Shown here: positions 18,898 to 27,511 of the stretch, one piece after another
Numbering within the stretch: the stretch's first letter is position 1
Layout: every line of letters starts with the position of its first letter
Assembly: GCF_007556815.1 (NCBI RefSeq)
Contig: NZ_CP041743.1
Coordinates: forward strand, 2,763,001 to 2,827,000
Source of the DNA: Paraburkholderia megapolitana
GTDB lineage: Bacteria; Pseudomonadota; Gammaproteobacteria; Burkholderiales; Burkholderiaceae
Direction of reading: 5' to 3'
Length of the DNA stretch: 64,000 bases
Made by a program: the position numbers and the translations under genes
Notes under the pieces: generated by a model
The model's database searches: none
What the model was told of the DNA's origin: nothing
What the model saw: the letters and a program-made list of their open reading frames with translations, nothing else

Positions 18898-21303
18898 TCA
18901 TTCGCTGCAAACCAGCGGACCCACGCGACTAATCTCGGCAGCATCCCGATCGACCGGGAACGCCGCGCGACATTCGCGACCATCCGTCGTCGTGACACGC
19001 AGATGATTCAACGCCGACAGGTTCGCGAAGTAAGTCTCGCCATTCCACCCAACTAGCGAGGTCTGGTTGCTCTCTTCATGCACGACACGTGCGCCCACCT
19101 TCAGCGGCGTGCCCGCACCGTCAACCAGCATGATTCGCGCAGAAACGATCTTCTCTATCGGAAAGGTGACAAGCGCGCCGCTACGGTTACGCACCGCGAC
19201 CCGTCGTTCGACGACAGGCACTTGCATATTGCCCGGCAAGCCGAGTGGATCGATCTCGTACTTGGCCGCGTAAAAAGACGGCGCCCATGGAACCAGCAGG
19301 TGACCCGAGCGATCGGTCGTGCCGACGAGCTGATTCTCGTAACGCACCGGGATGTCTCTCTGGCCCTGGGTACTGACGAGCACGAATGCGTCGTCGACCC
19401 GATTCGCCGGCAACACCCTGCCGTCCATCATGACGATCGAACCCTGTACCTCAGCCCAGCGCGTATACGACTGGCCTGCACGGCTACCGTACGCGCCGCC
19501 TTGTGCCTGGAAGTAGCGATTGCGCCACGTCGCGTCTGCCTGCTGATAGTGGGAACCGCCTCCCGCGTAAGCGAGATTCCAGCCGAAGCCGCCGTCACTC
19601 GGTACGTTGCGGCTGTATTGCACACGCTCGCTCCATCTGCGGTTCTCATCGCGTGCAAAGCCAGTCGTGACCGTACCTTGATTGCCGAGTGGCAAGATAA
19701 GTTGTGCCTGCGCGGCGATACCCTGATTGCCGATCGTCCGGTTCACCGACGCGTACAAGGTCGCCCGACCCAAGATCGGCCGCGAGTGCGACAGATTCAC
19801 GATCCGGGTACGCGAGCCATGGGCACCACGCACATCGAAGTAGCCGGCGCCGAGCGTGCCGCCAATTGCACCGAGATTCAGTGCGCCGGTCGCCTGGGTG
19901 CTCTGGCGTACGAGCCCGTATGTCACGTTCGACGGTAGATCGTAGACCGACAGATCGCCGTAGCCCGCTGTGCGCAGGACGCGTTGCAGCGCTACGCTGA
20001 AGTGCTGCGACGAGTAGCTGTATCCGAGCGCGTACTGCTGGCCCGACGAACAGCCAAGGCGGCTTTGCGACGCAGCGACGTTGAATACGCCAAACAAGCC
20101 GACACCGAGATCGAAGCCGAGCCCGCCAAGCGCAAACCGCTCGCCGCCTTCCACATGTCCATCCACGGTCAGAAAATCGGTCAGACCGTAGCGTGCCGTC
20201 CCCGACGCGGCGAATTTGCCGTACGAGAACGCCTGCATACCGTAGCCGCGACGCACCGCACCGACGGCCAGCGAATAGTCCGACAGCCCCTTCTGCAACA
20301 GCGTGTTGGCCACGTAAAACTGCACTGTCGTGGCGACCTGGCGGCCGAGCGCATCGGTCGTGACGACACTCGCTTCGCCCGCGCCGTTGATGAACGGTAC
20401 GTCGTTCAGCGTGAATGGCCCGGGATTGACCTGACCCGAGGTCGTCTTGCTACCGTTGATGAACAGGTCGACGGCAGTCGGTACAGCCGCTTGTCCGGAG
20501 AACTGCGGCAGCGGATACGTGACGATATCGGGGCGCACTGTGAAGTCGCGTTCCACCGACACACCACCCAGCCGCACGACGCTGCTCCACGACAGCGCGC
20601 CGGTAATCAGGTCGCCCGCCGTATAAGAGAGCATGCGGTCCTGATCCGAGTAGCGCCAGAAGGTGTCGTAGCGCAGATAGCGATGGCTCGTCGAACCGCC
20701 AGCAGCGCCGGCATCGCGTCGGTAGACACCGTTGTTGACGACCGTTCCCCAGCGGTCGAACAGTCGCTGTTCGGCCCATGCGGAGGCGGAGCTCGGGCCG
20801 AGTGTCGGCGCTGCGGCATAGACGTCGTAGTTGAACAGCATGCCGAAGCTGACCGCAGCGGGCGTACGGTCGTACAGCCTGCCCTGGCCGACCGACTGTT
20901 GCGGCAACCAGTCTGGCGGTACGGTCAACTTCAAACGCTGCCCGATGCTGTCGTACTCCATCTGTACACCGCCGAGGCGGCTCAGATCGACTAGCTCATC
21001 CGGCGCTGAACCCGTGCGAACCGATACCGCCGCGAGATCGCGCGAGTACGCCTCGTAAACACCCTCCCGATAACGCACCGGTATCACATGTCCGGTCGGC
21101 AATTCGTTGACGACGAGCTCCAGGTAGAGTGTGCCGCTCTTTATCGGGTTGTTCGCAGACAGAGGCGCTTCTTCGTGGCGACCTGCAGGCATCGTCGATT
21201 CGGCCGCATGTGCGCTACCCGCTGCGGCAAACAGCATTTTCATCGACCATATCGCCGCACACCGGGGTAGCTTCCATCGGGCTTGCTGGTCGTCGTATCG
21301 CAT
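18898..21303 (-). CDS. csuD: Outer-membrane fimbrial usher of a Csu-type (archaic) pilus
   Basis: About 801 aa usher (PapC/FimD superfamily). It forms the outer-membrane beta-barrel that recruits chaperone-subunit complexes and secretes the growing pilus. The N-terminal signal sequence ends near GSAHAAE. The barrel region has the usual alternating strands, with a plug-domain region around FINGAGEASVVTTDALG and C-terminal domains near RVGPLVCSE. Start at 21303 is chosen for its GGAG ribosome site at 8 nt; upstream in-frame codons lack one. It lies between the chaperone gene and the tip-adhesin gene, matching csuA/B-A-B-C-D-E order. Confidence 0.9.
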   Translation of the reverse strand: MRYDDQQARWKLPRCAAIWSMKMLFAAAGSAHAAESTMPAGRHEEAPLSANNPIKSGTLYLELVVNELPTGHVIPVRYREGVYEAYSRDLAAVSVRTGSAPDELVDLSRLGGVQMEYDSIGQRLKLTVPPDWLPQQSVGQGRLYDRTPAAVSFGMLFNYDVYAAAPTLGPSSASAWAEQRLFDRWGTVVNNGVYRRDAGAAGGSTSHRYLRYDTFWRYSDQDRMLSYTAGDLITGALSWSSVVRLGGVSVERDFTVRPDIVTYPLPQFSGQAAVPTAVDLFINGSKTTSGQVNPGPFTLNDVPFINGAGEASVVTTDALGRQVATTVQFYVANTLLQKGLSDYSLAVGAVRRGYGMQAFSYGKFAASGTARYGLTDFLTVDGHVEGGERFALGGLGFDLGVGLFGVFNVAASQSRLGCSSGQQYALGYSYSSQHFSVALQRVLRTAGYGDLSVYDLPSNVTYGLVRQSTQATGALNLGAIGGTLGAGYFDVRGAHGSRTRIVNLSHSRPILGRATLYASVNRTIGNQGIAAQAQLILPLGNQGTVTTGFARDENRRWSERVQYSRNVPSDGGFGWNLAYAGGGSHYQQADATWRNRYFQAQGGAYGSRAGQSYTRWAEVQGSIVMMDGRVLPANRVDDAFVLVSTQGQRDIPVRYENQLVGTTDRSGHLLVPWAPSFYAAKYEIDPLGLPGNMQVPVVERRVAVRNRSGALVTFPIEKIVSARIMLVDGAGTPLKVGARVVHEESNQTSLVGWNGETYFANLSALNHLRVTTTDGRECRAAFPVDRDAAEISRVGPLVCSE

Positions 21304-21346
21304 CTGGATCGCTCCCGTCGCCATGTCGTCGGTTGTGTAGTGAGGC

Positions 21347-22189
21347 TTATTGGTTTGTATTGGCGGGAGCCGACTCGATTTCGACGTCAGTCTTGCCGTT
21401 GACCGTCGCAATCAACTTTGGCTTCGTCTCAAGCTTGACGGTATTGGGTAGCGCCCAACGCATCTGCGCACCGGGCAGCACATAGCCAAGCAAGCCATCC
21501 GCGAATTCGGCACGTGAGCCGTTTGTATCGAAAGCCACCTGCGTTATTCGCGCGTGCACCGGGCCGTGGTTCGACAGCACCAGCCAGCGCTTGCTGCCTT
21601 CACTCGCGACATGCCAGTGCAGTATCGGTCGCCCCGCCGTGGCGGGATCGCGGCGCTTGCTGGAATCTTCCTTGCGCCATAAGCCGTCGCCGTAGACGAA
21701 GAGCGGTATCGAGTAGTGCATCTGGAACTTCACGCCAAGCGACACCACGTTGGATGGCGAGGACGCGTCCTCATCCGGCTGAGGAATTTCGTCGATGAGC
21801 ACGCGATAGGCTTCCTCGGTACCGGGTGCGACATCGGCGAGACGGGTCAAACGAATCAGCTGACGCTTGCCTGGCGGTACCGTTGTCATTGGCGGACTGC
21901 CGGCAACGCGATCCTGGTCCTCGTCATAGACATCCTTGAAGTCCGCTTCGCGCCAGCCGAGCACCCGTACCTGCAGCGTGACCGGTTTGTTGTCGCGGTT
22001 TTCCAGCCATAGCGCGGCTGCGCGTTGAGCGCTTTCAATGACGGGATCGATCGGCCAGATCATGACGGACATCGCCGCGCACACGTGCAGGCTCGCGAAA
22101 GATGCGATTGCCGTTGCGAGTGCTAGCCACGCGCTGCGCCTCGCACGGGTGCGGCACAACGAAACGCTTATTGTTATAGGTGAATTCAT
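21347..22189 (-). CDS. csuC: Periplasmic pilus chaperone (PapD-like, Csu type)
   Basis: 280 aa, two immunoglobulin-like domains after a signal peptide (cleavage probably near SLHVCA). The N-terminal domain has the typical IWPIDPVIE...AALWLENRDNKP start, in which the subunit-capping basic and hydrophobic residues lie. The central linker reads LRVLIDEIPQP-like (YRVLIDEIPQ), a chaperone hallmark. It caps each SCPU subunit by donor-strand complementation and hands it to the usher encoded immediately downstream. Its position between three minor/major subunit genes and the usher matches csuC. Confidence 0.9.
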   Translation of the reverse strand: MNSPITISVSLCRTRARRSAWLALATAIASFASLHVCAAMSVMIWPIDPVIESAQRAAALWLENRDNKPVTLQVRVLGWREADFKDVYDEDQDRVAGSPPMTTVPPGKRQLIRLTRLADVAPGTEEAYRVLIDEIPQPDEDASSPSNVVSLGVKFQMHYSIPLFVYGDGLWRKEDSSKRRDPATAGRPILHWHVASEGSKRWLVLSNHGPVHARITQVAFDTNGSRAEFADGLLGYVLPGAQMRWALPNTVKLETKPKLIATVNGKTDVEIESAPANTNQ

Positions 22190-22207
22190 GCTGGATTCCT
22201 GATCGTT

Positions 22208-22699
22208 TTAGTAACTCAAAGTGATTTGCAGGGTGTCCGTATAGGTACCTGCAGGCACGGCGCCACCAGGCAGCGTCACCGCACCGAATACCTGCCTGAA
22301 CTCTACTGGCTGCCCTATCCCGATCGCCTGCGTGCGAGCGGCGTCAGCAAAAATCTGGTACGCGATTCGCGCGCTGCCGTTCGCCAGATTGCGTTGCGTG
22401 TTGCGCGCATCCGGGTTGGCTCCGCCGTCGATCCGCATCGTGAGTCTCGCGCCCCCCGTACAAACGAACCGGATTCCACCATCGACGAACGCGTCTGTTG
22501 CCAGCTCCCTTGAGACTGCGGGATGGACGCCGAAGTTGAGCGTGCCGAGCTCAAAGTTATTGCGCGGACCTCCACCCGCCACCCTGCAACCCCGGACGAT
22601 CTCGGCGCTCACCGTCAAGTTATGGGTTGTCTGTGCGTGACCCGAGGCAGGCAGCACGGCAATGCCCAGCAGAAAAGCCACACGTCGAATGATTTTCAT
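22208..22699 (-). CDS. Spore-coat-U domain pilus subunit (third subunit gene)
   Basis: 163 aa from the ATG at 22699, which begins a good signal peptide (MKIIRRVAFLLGIAVLPASG, cut near GHAQ). A longer frame to 22852 lacks a signal sequence. The single SCPU domain has a Cys in EIVRGCRV and the typical C-terminal strand AGTYTDTLQITLSY. Position corresponds to csuB. SCPU is named after a Myxococcus spore-coat protein; here it is a fimbrial subunit fold, not a sporulation protein. Confidence 0.85.
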   Translation of the reverse strand: MKIIRRVAFLLGIAVLPASGHAQTTHNLTVSAEIVRGCRVAGGGPRNNFELGTLNFGVHPAVSRELATDAFVDGGIRFVCTGGARLTMRIDGGANPDARNTQRNLANGSARIAYQIFADAARTQAIGIGQPVEFRQVFGAVTLPGGAVPAGTYTDTLQITLSY

Positions 22700-22775
22700 G
22701 AGGATCACGAGCAGAGGCTCATCCTGCGGCTCGCAAGCCAACCGCAGGACTGAACCGGTTAAAAGCGGCTTGTGC

Positions 22776-23339
22776 TTACCAGCCGAGCGTGACGCCCAGC
22801 ACGTCGATATAGGTGCCCGCGGCAAGAGCCGAGGAACTCGTTTTGTTCGCAACGCCGAACACAGGTATCGGGAATGCGCTGCCCGGTGTCGGAACCCTGA
22901 CAGCCTGCTCCGCGCCTGCCACGTACTGCCGCGAATTCAGGTTGTCCGCGAATACCTCATAGGGGACAAAGCTCGTGCCGTTCGTGAGTGCGCGCGTGCC
23001 GTTGCCGATGCCCGTTCCCGCGCCACCGTTCTGCCCCGCGTCGACCGTTACGTTCACGGACGTAATATCCGGCGAGCAGGTCACCTGAGTGGAATTCGGC
23101 CCTCTACCCGTCGCGGCATTCAGCGAGCCGGTGAAACCACTCGGTTGCGTACCGAAATCGAGCGTGCCCCAGTTGCCCTGACCGACCGAACCGCGGCCCG
23201 CGTCGATCGCGCATCCTCTCTCCAGCACCAACGTCGAGTTGATTACGCCCGTGAGGGGATTGGGATTGATCTGCGCGTGCACACCTGCGCAGAGCGACGC
23301 GCAGGCGAAAGCCGCCCACACTTTCCTGTGAGTTTTCAT
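22776..23339 (-). CDS. Spore-coat-U domain pilus subunit (second subunit gene)
   Basis: 187 aa; signal peptide to about VHAQ, then one SCPU domain with ERGCAIDAGRG near the N-terminus and AAGTYIDVLGVTLGW at the end. The N-terminal extension before the first Cys provides the donor strand used in pilus assembly. Position corresponds to csuA. About 50 bp after the first subunit gene and 75 bp before the third. Confidence 0.85.
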   Translation of the reverse strand: MKTHRKVWAAFACASLCAGVHAQINPNPLTGVINSTLVLERGCAIDAGRGSVGQGNWGTLDFGTQPSGFTGSLNAATGRGPNSTQVTCSPDITSVNVTVDAGQNGGAGTGIGNGTRALTNGTSFVPYEVFADNLNSRQYVAGAEQAVRVPTPGSAFPIPVFGVANKTSSSALAAGTYIDVLGVTLGW

Positions 23340-23391
23340 GGCTACTTCCTTCTTGAGTATTAAAAGAAACGACCTGCCGTACTTACCTGCC

Positions 23392-23937
23392 TCACCAGTC
23401 GAGCGTGATGCCGAGTAAATCCTGATAGTCCCCCGCGGGTATCGCCTCGTCGCGGCTGTTGACGACGCCGTACAGCGGCAACGTCACGCCGCGACCACGC
23501 CTGTCGATGACGAATGCCTGCGGCAGAAGCGGTACATACGGTTCGCTGCGCGCCGCATCGCGGTAGACGTTGTAGGGAATCTGACCGACCGCGTGGCCGA
23601 GCGCGTCGCGCCTGACGAGATAGCGGGTCGACTGGTTGCCATTGCGGCCGCTGTCGACCGACACCCTGAAGCCGCTGACTTCCGGACTACAGATGATCTG
23701 CACGGTGTCGTTAGATGTCGCCCTGCTGTCGGCCGTCAGATAGTCGGACCAGAGTGGCCCTTGTGCACCAAAATCGAGCCGGCCAAAATTCGCGCTGCCA
23801 ACCACGCCTGCGATTGCGCAGCCACGATCGACCTGAAGACTCACCTGCATCGCGCCCGCCATCTGGCCCGACGGCACGGCAGTGAAAGGCCACGCGATCG
23901 CCACTCCCCCAATCATCTGCATCACTCGTTTGCGCAT
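23392..23937 (-). CDS. Spore-coat-U domain pilus subunit (first gene of operon, probable major pilin CsuA/B-like)
   Basis: 181 aa with signal peptide (AWPFTAVPSG..MAGA) and one SCPU domain: DRGCAIAG near the N-terminus, C-terminal AGDYQDLLGITLDW. As first gene of the operon it occupies the csuA/B (major shaft subunit) position. The SCPU domains in this operon share the pattern of a Cys after the donor strand and a closing strand ending in an aromatic residue. Confidence 0.85.
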   Translation of the reverse strand: MRKRVMQMIGGVAIAWPFTAVPSGQMAGAMQVSLQVDRGCAIAGVVGSANFGRLDFGAQGPLWSDYLTADSRATSNDTVQIICSPEVSGFRVSVDSGRNGNQSTRYLVRRDALGHAVGQIPYNVYRDAARSEPYVPLLPQAFVIDRRGRGVTLPLYGVVNSRDEAIPAGDYQDLLGITLDW

Positions 23938-24257
23938 GCCATTTCCTGTTGTTTAAGTTGATCGATCGTCGGATAGCAGTGCCACACGGTATTCGATGAG
24001 CCCGGAACTATCAGCAGTTCGAGCACATGTCCGTGCGATCTTTTGGAAACCTTGTTGAGGTATAAGTAAACGAATTGCAGGCGATGTGAAGAAATGTCAC
24101 TTATGCGGATTTATTTTTGGTTCGCCGCGGTGTGAGGAGTCGCCCATGCTCTGGAAGATGGGCGAACATTGGATGGGGATGAGATGAAGGCAAGCGGTAG
24201 CGCGCTCACCGGGCCGCTCGTGAGTATCACGAGGGCCAGGATAGAAACAGGGATCAG
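23938..24257. promoter_or_regulatory. Intergenic region carrying the pilus operon promoter
   Basis: About 320 bp between the amidohydrolase stop and the first pilin start, AT-rich around 24050-24130. It presumably contains the promoter for the leftward pilus operon. No convincing operator or small gene is visible. Confidence 0.4.
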
Positions 24258-25160
24258 CTAGAAGCGGAACAACGCAGCAGGCGTGTCGACCAACACTTGT
24301 CGCCGCTCTTCGGCATCGGGTAGCAACTGTTCCATGTACGCATACGCTACGTCGTAATTAATCGACGACTCATAACCGACGTGTGGCCAGTCGCTGCCCC
24401 ACAGCAACCGACGCGGCCCGAAGGTTTCGCGCAGCGGTTGTATCAGTTGCAATCCGGTTGCCTGCCAGCGCCCGGGGGCGTCGTTGCGATACGCGCCGGA
24501 AATCTTGACCCACACGCGCCCGCTACCCGCCGTGGTGAGCAGATAGCGGAAGCCGGGGTCGGCGGCACCGAGCTTTGGATCGGGACGCCCGAAATGGTCA
24601 ATCGATATGTCGATACCTTCAGCGAGCAACGGCGGCAACAGCGCCGGTAGCCGCCGTGCCTCCGCGTGCAGTTCGATCTGCCAGCCCTCTTCGCGCAACC
24701 GCGGAAACAACGTGCGCCACGTCTGCGTCGAGAAATCGGGATCGGGGTGATCGATCAGGTTCAGACGAATCCCGCGCGCGCCCGCTTGCGACCATTCGGC
24801 GATCCGCTCGACATCGGTGGCGGGATCGAGCACGACGATGCCGCGCAGGCGCTGCGGATACTGCTTGAGCGCGGCCAGCAGATAGGTGTTATCAGTGCCG
24901 AGAAAGCTGGGTTGAATGAGCACGCCGTTCGACATCCGGTGTGCATCGAGCAATGCGAGGTAGCGCTCGAGCGGTGCATCGTAGCTGATCGAATAACGGT
25001 GGCCAGCAACCAGCGGCAGATTCTTCAGGAACACGTGAGCGTGCGTATCGATGCCCGTGATGCGGCGCGCCTCGCCGCCCGTCGTCGATGCACATCCCGC
25101 GAGTATTTGCGACGCAGCCAGACCGGCCAGCGCGCCGTTGAACGACCGCCTTGAAACCAT
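24258..25160 (-). CDS. Exported amidohydrolase-family protein (PDC hydrolase/lactonase-like TIM barrel)
   Basis: 300 aa. The N-terminus combines a twin-arginine-type signal (SRRSF, then a hydrophobic stretch) with a lipobox LAGC, suggesting a Tat-exported lipoprotein; homologous lactonases are usually cytoplasmic. Metal-site motifs are visible: DTHAHVF (HxH), IDHFGRPD and GSDWPH. The family includes 2-pyrone-4,6-dicarboxylate and sugar-lactone hydrolases. Substrate unknown. The next gene upstream on the same strand is an isocitrate-lyase/PEP-mutase homologue about 80 bp away, so the two may be co-transcribed. Confidence 0.8.
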   Translation of the reverse strand: MVSRRSFNGALAGLAASQILAGCASTTGGEARRITGIDTHAHVFLKNLPLVAGHRYSISYDAPLERYLALLDAHRMSNGVLIQPSFLGTDNTYLLAALKQYPQRLRGIVVLDPATDVERIAEWSQAGARGIRLNLIDHPDPDFSTQTWRTLFPRLREEGWQIELHAEARRLPALLPPLLAEGIDISIDHFGRPDPKLGAADPGFRYLLTTAGSGRVWVKISGAYRNDAPGRWQATGLQLIQPLRETFGPRRLLWGSDWPHVGYESSINYDVAYAYMEQLLPDAEERRQVLVDTPAALFRF

Positions 25161-25238
25161 CGTTGTCTCCGTTTTTTATGAGGCGGCGTAGTTCACCACA
25201 CCGCCGGCACGCATGATTCGCGTCTTCCTGGTGCCCCG

Positions 25239-26126
25239 CTATTCGCCCTTGTCCGCATAAAGCGCGTCGAGCCGGTCGAACGCCGGTTTGTCGACCAGTC
25301 GTTGACGTTCGCCAAACGGCGCGACCAGTGCGGGATCTTCGTTCAGTTGTCCGTTGTCGCGCAGCGTCGTCAGCGCGTTCTGCATGCCTTTTACCGCGCC
25401 CTGCAATGCGGCGTTTGCATACAGCACCACGCCATAACCCAGCTTCTGCAACGCATCGCGCGACAGCGTCGGAGTCTTTCCGCCAATCACGATGTTGATC
25501 AGTTGCGGCGCATTGAATAGCCCCGGCAAACGTTCGACGTCGGCCAGCGTTTCGGTCGCTTCGATAAAGAGAATGTCGGCGCCGGCCTCGACGAAACGAT
25601 GCGCGCGTTCGATTGCGGCATCGATGCCGTGCACCGCGGCTGCATCGGTACGCGCGACGATCTGCAGATTCTCATCGGTGCGTGCATCGACCGCCGCGCG
25701 AATCTTGCCGAGCATTTCTCCCGTCGAGACCACTTCTTTCCCTGAAAAATGTCCGCATTTCTTCGGCATCACCTGGTCTTCGAACTGGATCGCATCGGCA
25801 CCGGATCGTTCGAGCGTACGCACCGTATGTCGTACGTTCAGTGCGTTGCCAAACCCCGTATCTGCATCGACGATGATCGGCAGCGACACCGCATCGCGCA
25901 CCCACGCAGTGTGCTCGGCGATCTCGCGCAAGCCCACGAAGCCCAGGTCGGGCAGACCGAGCGACATGTTGGTCACGCCGGCGCCGGTCAGATAAATGGC
26001 CTCGAAACCGAGATCGGCGATGATCCGCGCACTCAGCGCGTTGAACGCACCCGCGACGAGCAGTGCCTCGCGGGCAGCGACCTTGCGGCGAAACGCCGCG
26101 CGACGGACAGCGGTGGTATCGGACAT
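25239..26126 (-). CDS. Isocitrate lyase/PEP mutase superfamily enzyme
   Basis: 295 aa TIM barrel of the PEP mutase/2-methylisocitrate lyase group. Visible: substrate/metal segment DADTGFGN (about 86-93), EDQ (about 116-118) and the active-site loop KKCGHF. The Cys in KKCGH fits lyase or oxaloacetate-decarboxylase-type members better than phosphonomutases. Likely cleaves or decarboxylates a small 2-hydroxy/2-oxo dicarboxylate; exact substrate unknown. It is divergent from a LysR-type regulator 340 bp away. Confidence 0.85.
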   Translation of the reverse strand: MSDTTAVRRAAFRRKVAAREALLVAGAFNALSARIIADLGFEAIYLTGAGVTNMSLGLPDLGFVGLREIAEHTAWVRDAVSLPIIVDADTGFGNALNVRHTVRTLERSGADAIQFEDQVMPKKCGHFSGKEVVSTGEMLGKIRAAVDARTDENLQIVARTDAAAVHGIDAAIERAHRFVEAGADILFIEATETLADVERLPGLFNAPQLINIVIGGKTPTLSRDALQKLGYGVVLYANAALQGAVKGMQNALTTLRDNGQLNEDPALVAPFGERQRLVDKPAFDRLDALYADKGE

Positions 26127-26467
26127 ATCAGTGACTCATCGGTTGACACGGGAAAGGGGAAGCCGCTCCGGCAGGAAGCGCGGATACAGCCTGGCGGTAC
26201 GTCAGCGTACGCGAAGGCTAGTAAATCGTCTCCAGTGCGGGTTGGTGTCGGCCTGGTATCGGGTTGCGCATGGATAAGACCGAGCGCTGTGTGCCGATAT
26301 TATGAACGAACAGGATAAACATCTACTATGGTTAAGATACTTATTCATATGGGGAAGTTATGGAAATTTGCCCATCGGGAAACGCCCGGGGCGAACGAGC
26401 GAGATGTTTCGTCTACACTGATCGCGCCTAAAAACGCTGTCTTTACCCACTGCAACCCGATCAACCC
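26127..26467. promoter_or_regulatory. Divergent promoter region, PEP-mutase-like gene / LysR gene
   Basis: About 340 bp with an AT-rich core around 26290-26360. Classical arrangement for LysR control of the divergent gene. No perfect LysR box was picked out by eye. Confidence 0.4.
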
Positions 26468-27439
26468 ATGCAAAGCGGCATCCATTTCGATCTGAAGGCG
26501 CTCGAGGTCTTCGTGGTGGTCGTCGAATCCGGCGGCATGACTGCGGCCGGGCAGCGGCTCGGCATCACGCAGTCGTCCGTTTCCCAAACGCTGTCGAACC
26601 TCGAGCAGGCACTCAACCTGCAACTGCTCGACCGCTCGCAGCGCCCGCCGATGCTCACGCCAGGCGGACGCCAGTTTTATAACCGCGCGCGCACGTTGCT
26701 CGGCGAAGCGAGAGATCTGAGCCAGGAGTTCTGCAAGCCGCGCGGCGAACCGATCAAGCACATTCGTATTGCGCTTGTCGATTCGCTGGCAACGAGTATC
26801 GGTGCCGGGCTGCTCGCGGCGATCCGGGCGCGCACGACGAACTGGTCGATGGTGACCGGGCAGTCGCACCAGCACGCCGACGCGTTGCTGTCGCGACGCG
26901 TCGATATCATCGTGTCCGACGATCCGGTCGAGAAAAGCCCCTTGCTGTACCGCCAGCGCATTCTGCGCGAGCCGTTCGTGCTGGTGCTGCCGAGCAACTT
27001 CAAGGGATCGGTCCATTCGCTGCGCAACCTGCTCGTGGGCGGCGATTTCATTCGTTACAGCAACACGACTGTGATCGGCCGCAGTATCGAAACGCAACTG
27101 GAGAAATGGGGCATTCAGCCGCCGTTGCGTCTGCAGCTCGACAATACGTTTGCGATCATGTCGCTGATCATGGCGAATGCCGGCTGGACCATCACGACGC
27201 CGCTGTGTCTGTTGCAATCGGGATTGACCGAGGACAAGAAATTTTCGCAGGCGTTTCGCCTGTTCCCGATTCCGGGCGAGGAATTCTTCCGCGAACTGAC
27301 GATGATCGCACGCGTCGACGACCTGGGGCTGTTGCCGCAACAACTGGCTGAAGACAGCATGCAGTTGCTCAAAGCCAGTTTCCTGCCGATCATCGAAGCG
27401 AATGTGCCGTGGCTGTTGCCGTCGATCGTGCTGGGCTGA
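26468..27439 (+). CDS. LysR-family transcriptional regulator
   Basis: 323 aa. N-terminal winged HTH (about 1-65: DLKALEVFVVVVESGGMTAA, then QSSVSQTLSNLEQAL), followed by the periplasmic-binding-protein-like effector domain. Divergent from the PEP-mutase-like/amidohydrolase pair, which it probably controls together with its own gene. The inducer is unknown. Confidence 0.9.
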   Translation: MQSGIHFDLKALEVFVVVVESGGMTAAGQRLGITQSSVSQTLSNLEQALNLQLLDRSQRPPMLTPGGRQFYNRARTLLGEARDLSQEFCKPRGEPIKHIRIALVDSLATSIGAGLLAAIRARTTNWSMVTGQSHQHADALLSRRVDIIVSDDPVEKSPLLYRQRILREPFVLVLPSNFKGSVHSLRNLLVGGDFIRYSNTTVIGRSIETQLEKWGIQPPLRLQLDNTFAIMSLIMANAGWTITTPLCLLQSGLTEDKKFSQAFRLFPIPGEEFFRELTMIARVDDLGLLPQQLAEDSMQLLKASFLPIIEANVPWLLPSIVLG

Positions 27440-27511
27440 CGTCGACGCCATATGCCTGCCTGATTTCCGAACGCGAACCGATCTCAGGTATTCGCAGATT
27501 GGATAACGCTT

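Noticed and set aside
17914-23937. Spore coat proteins as a sign of sporulation
   Set aside because: SCPU domains beside a chaperone and usher are pilus subunits; nothing else suggests spores.
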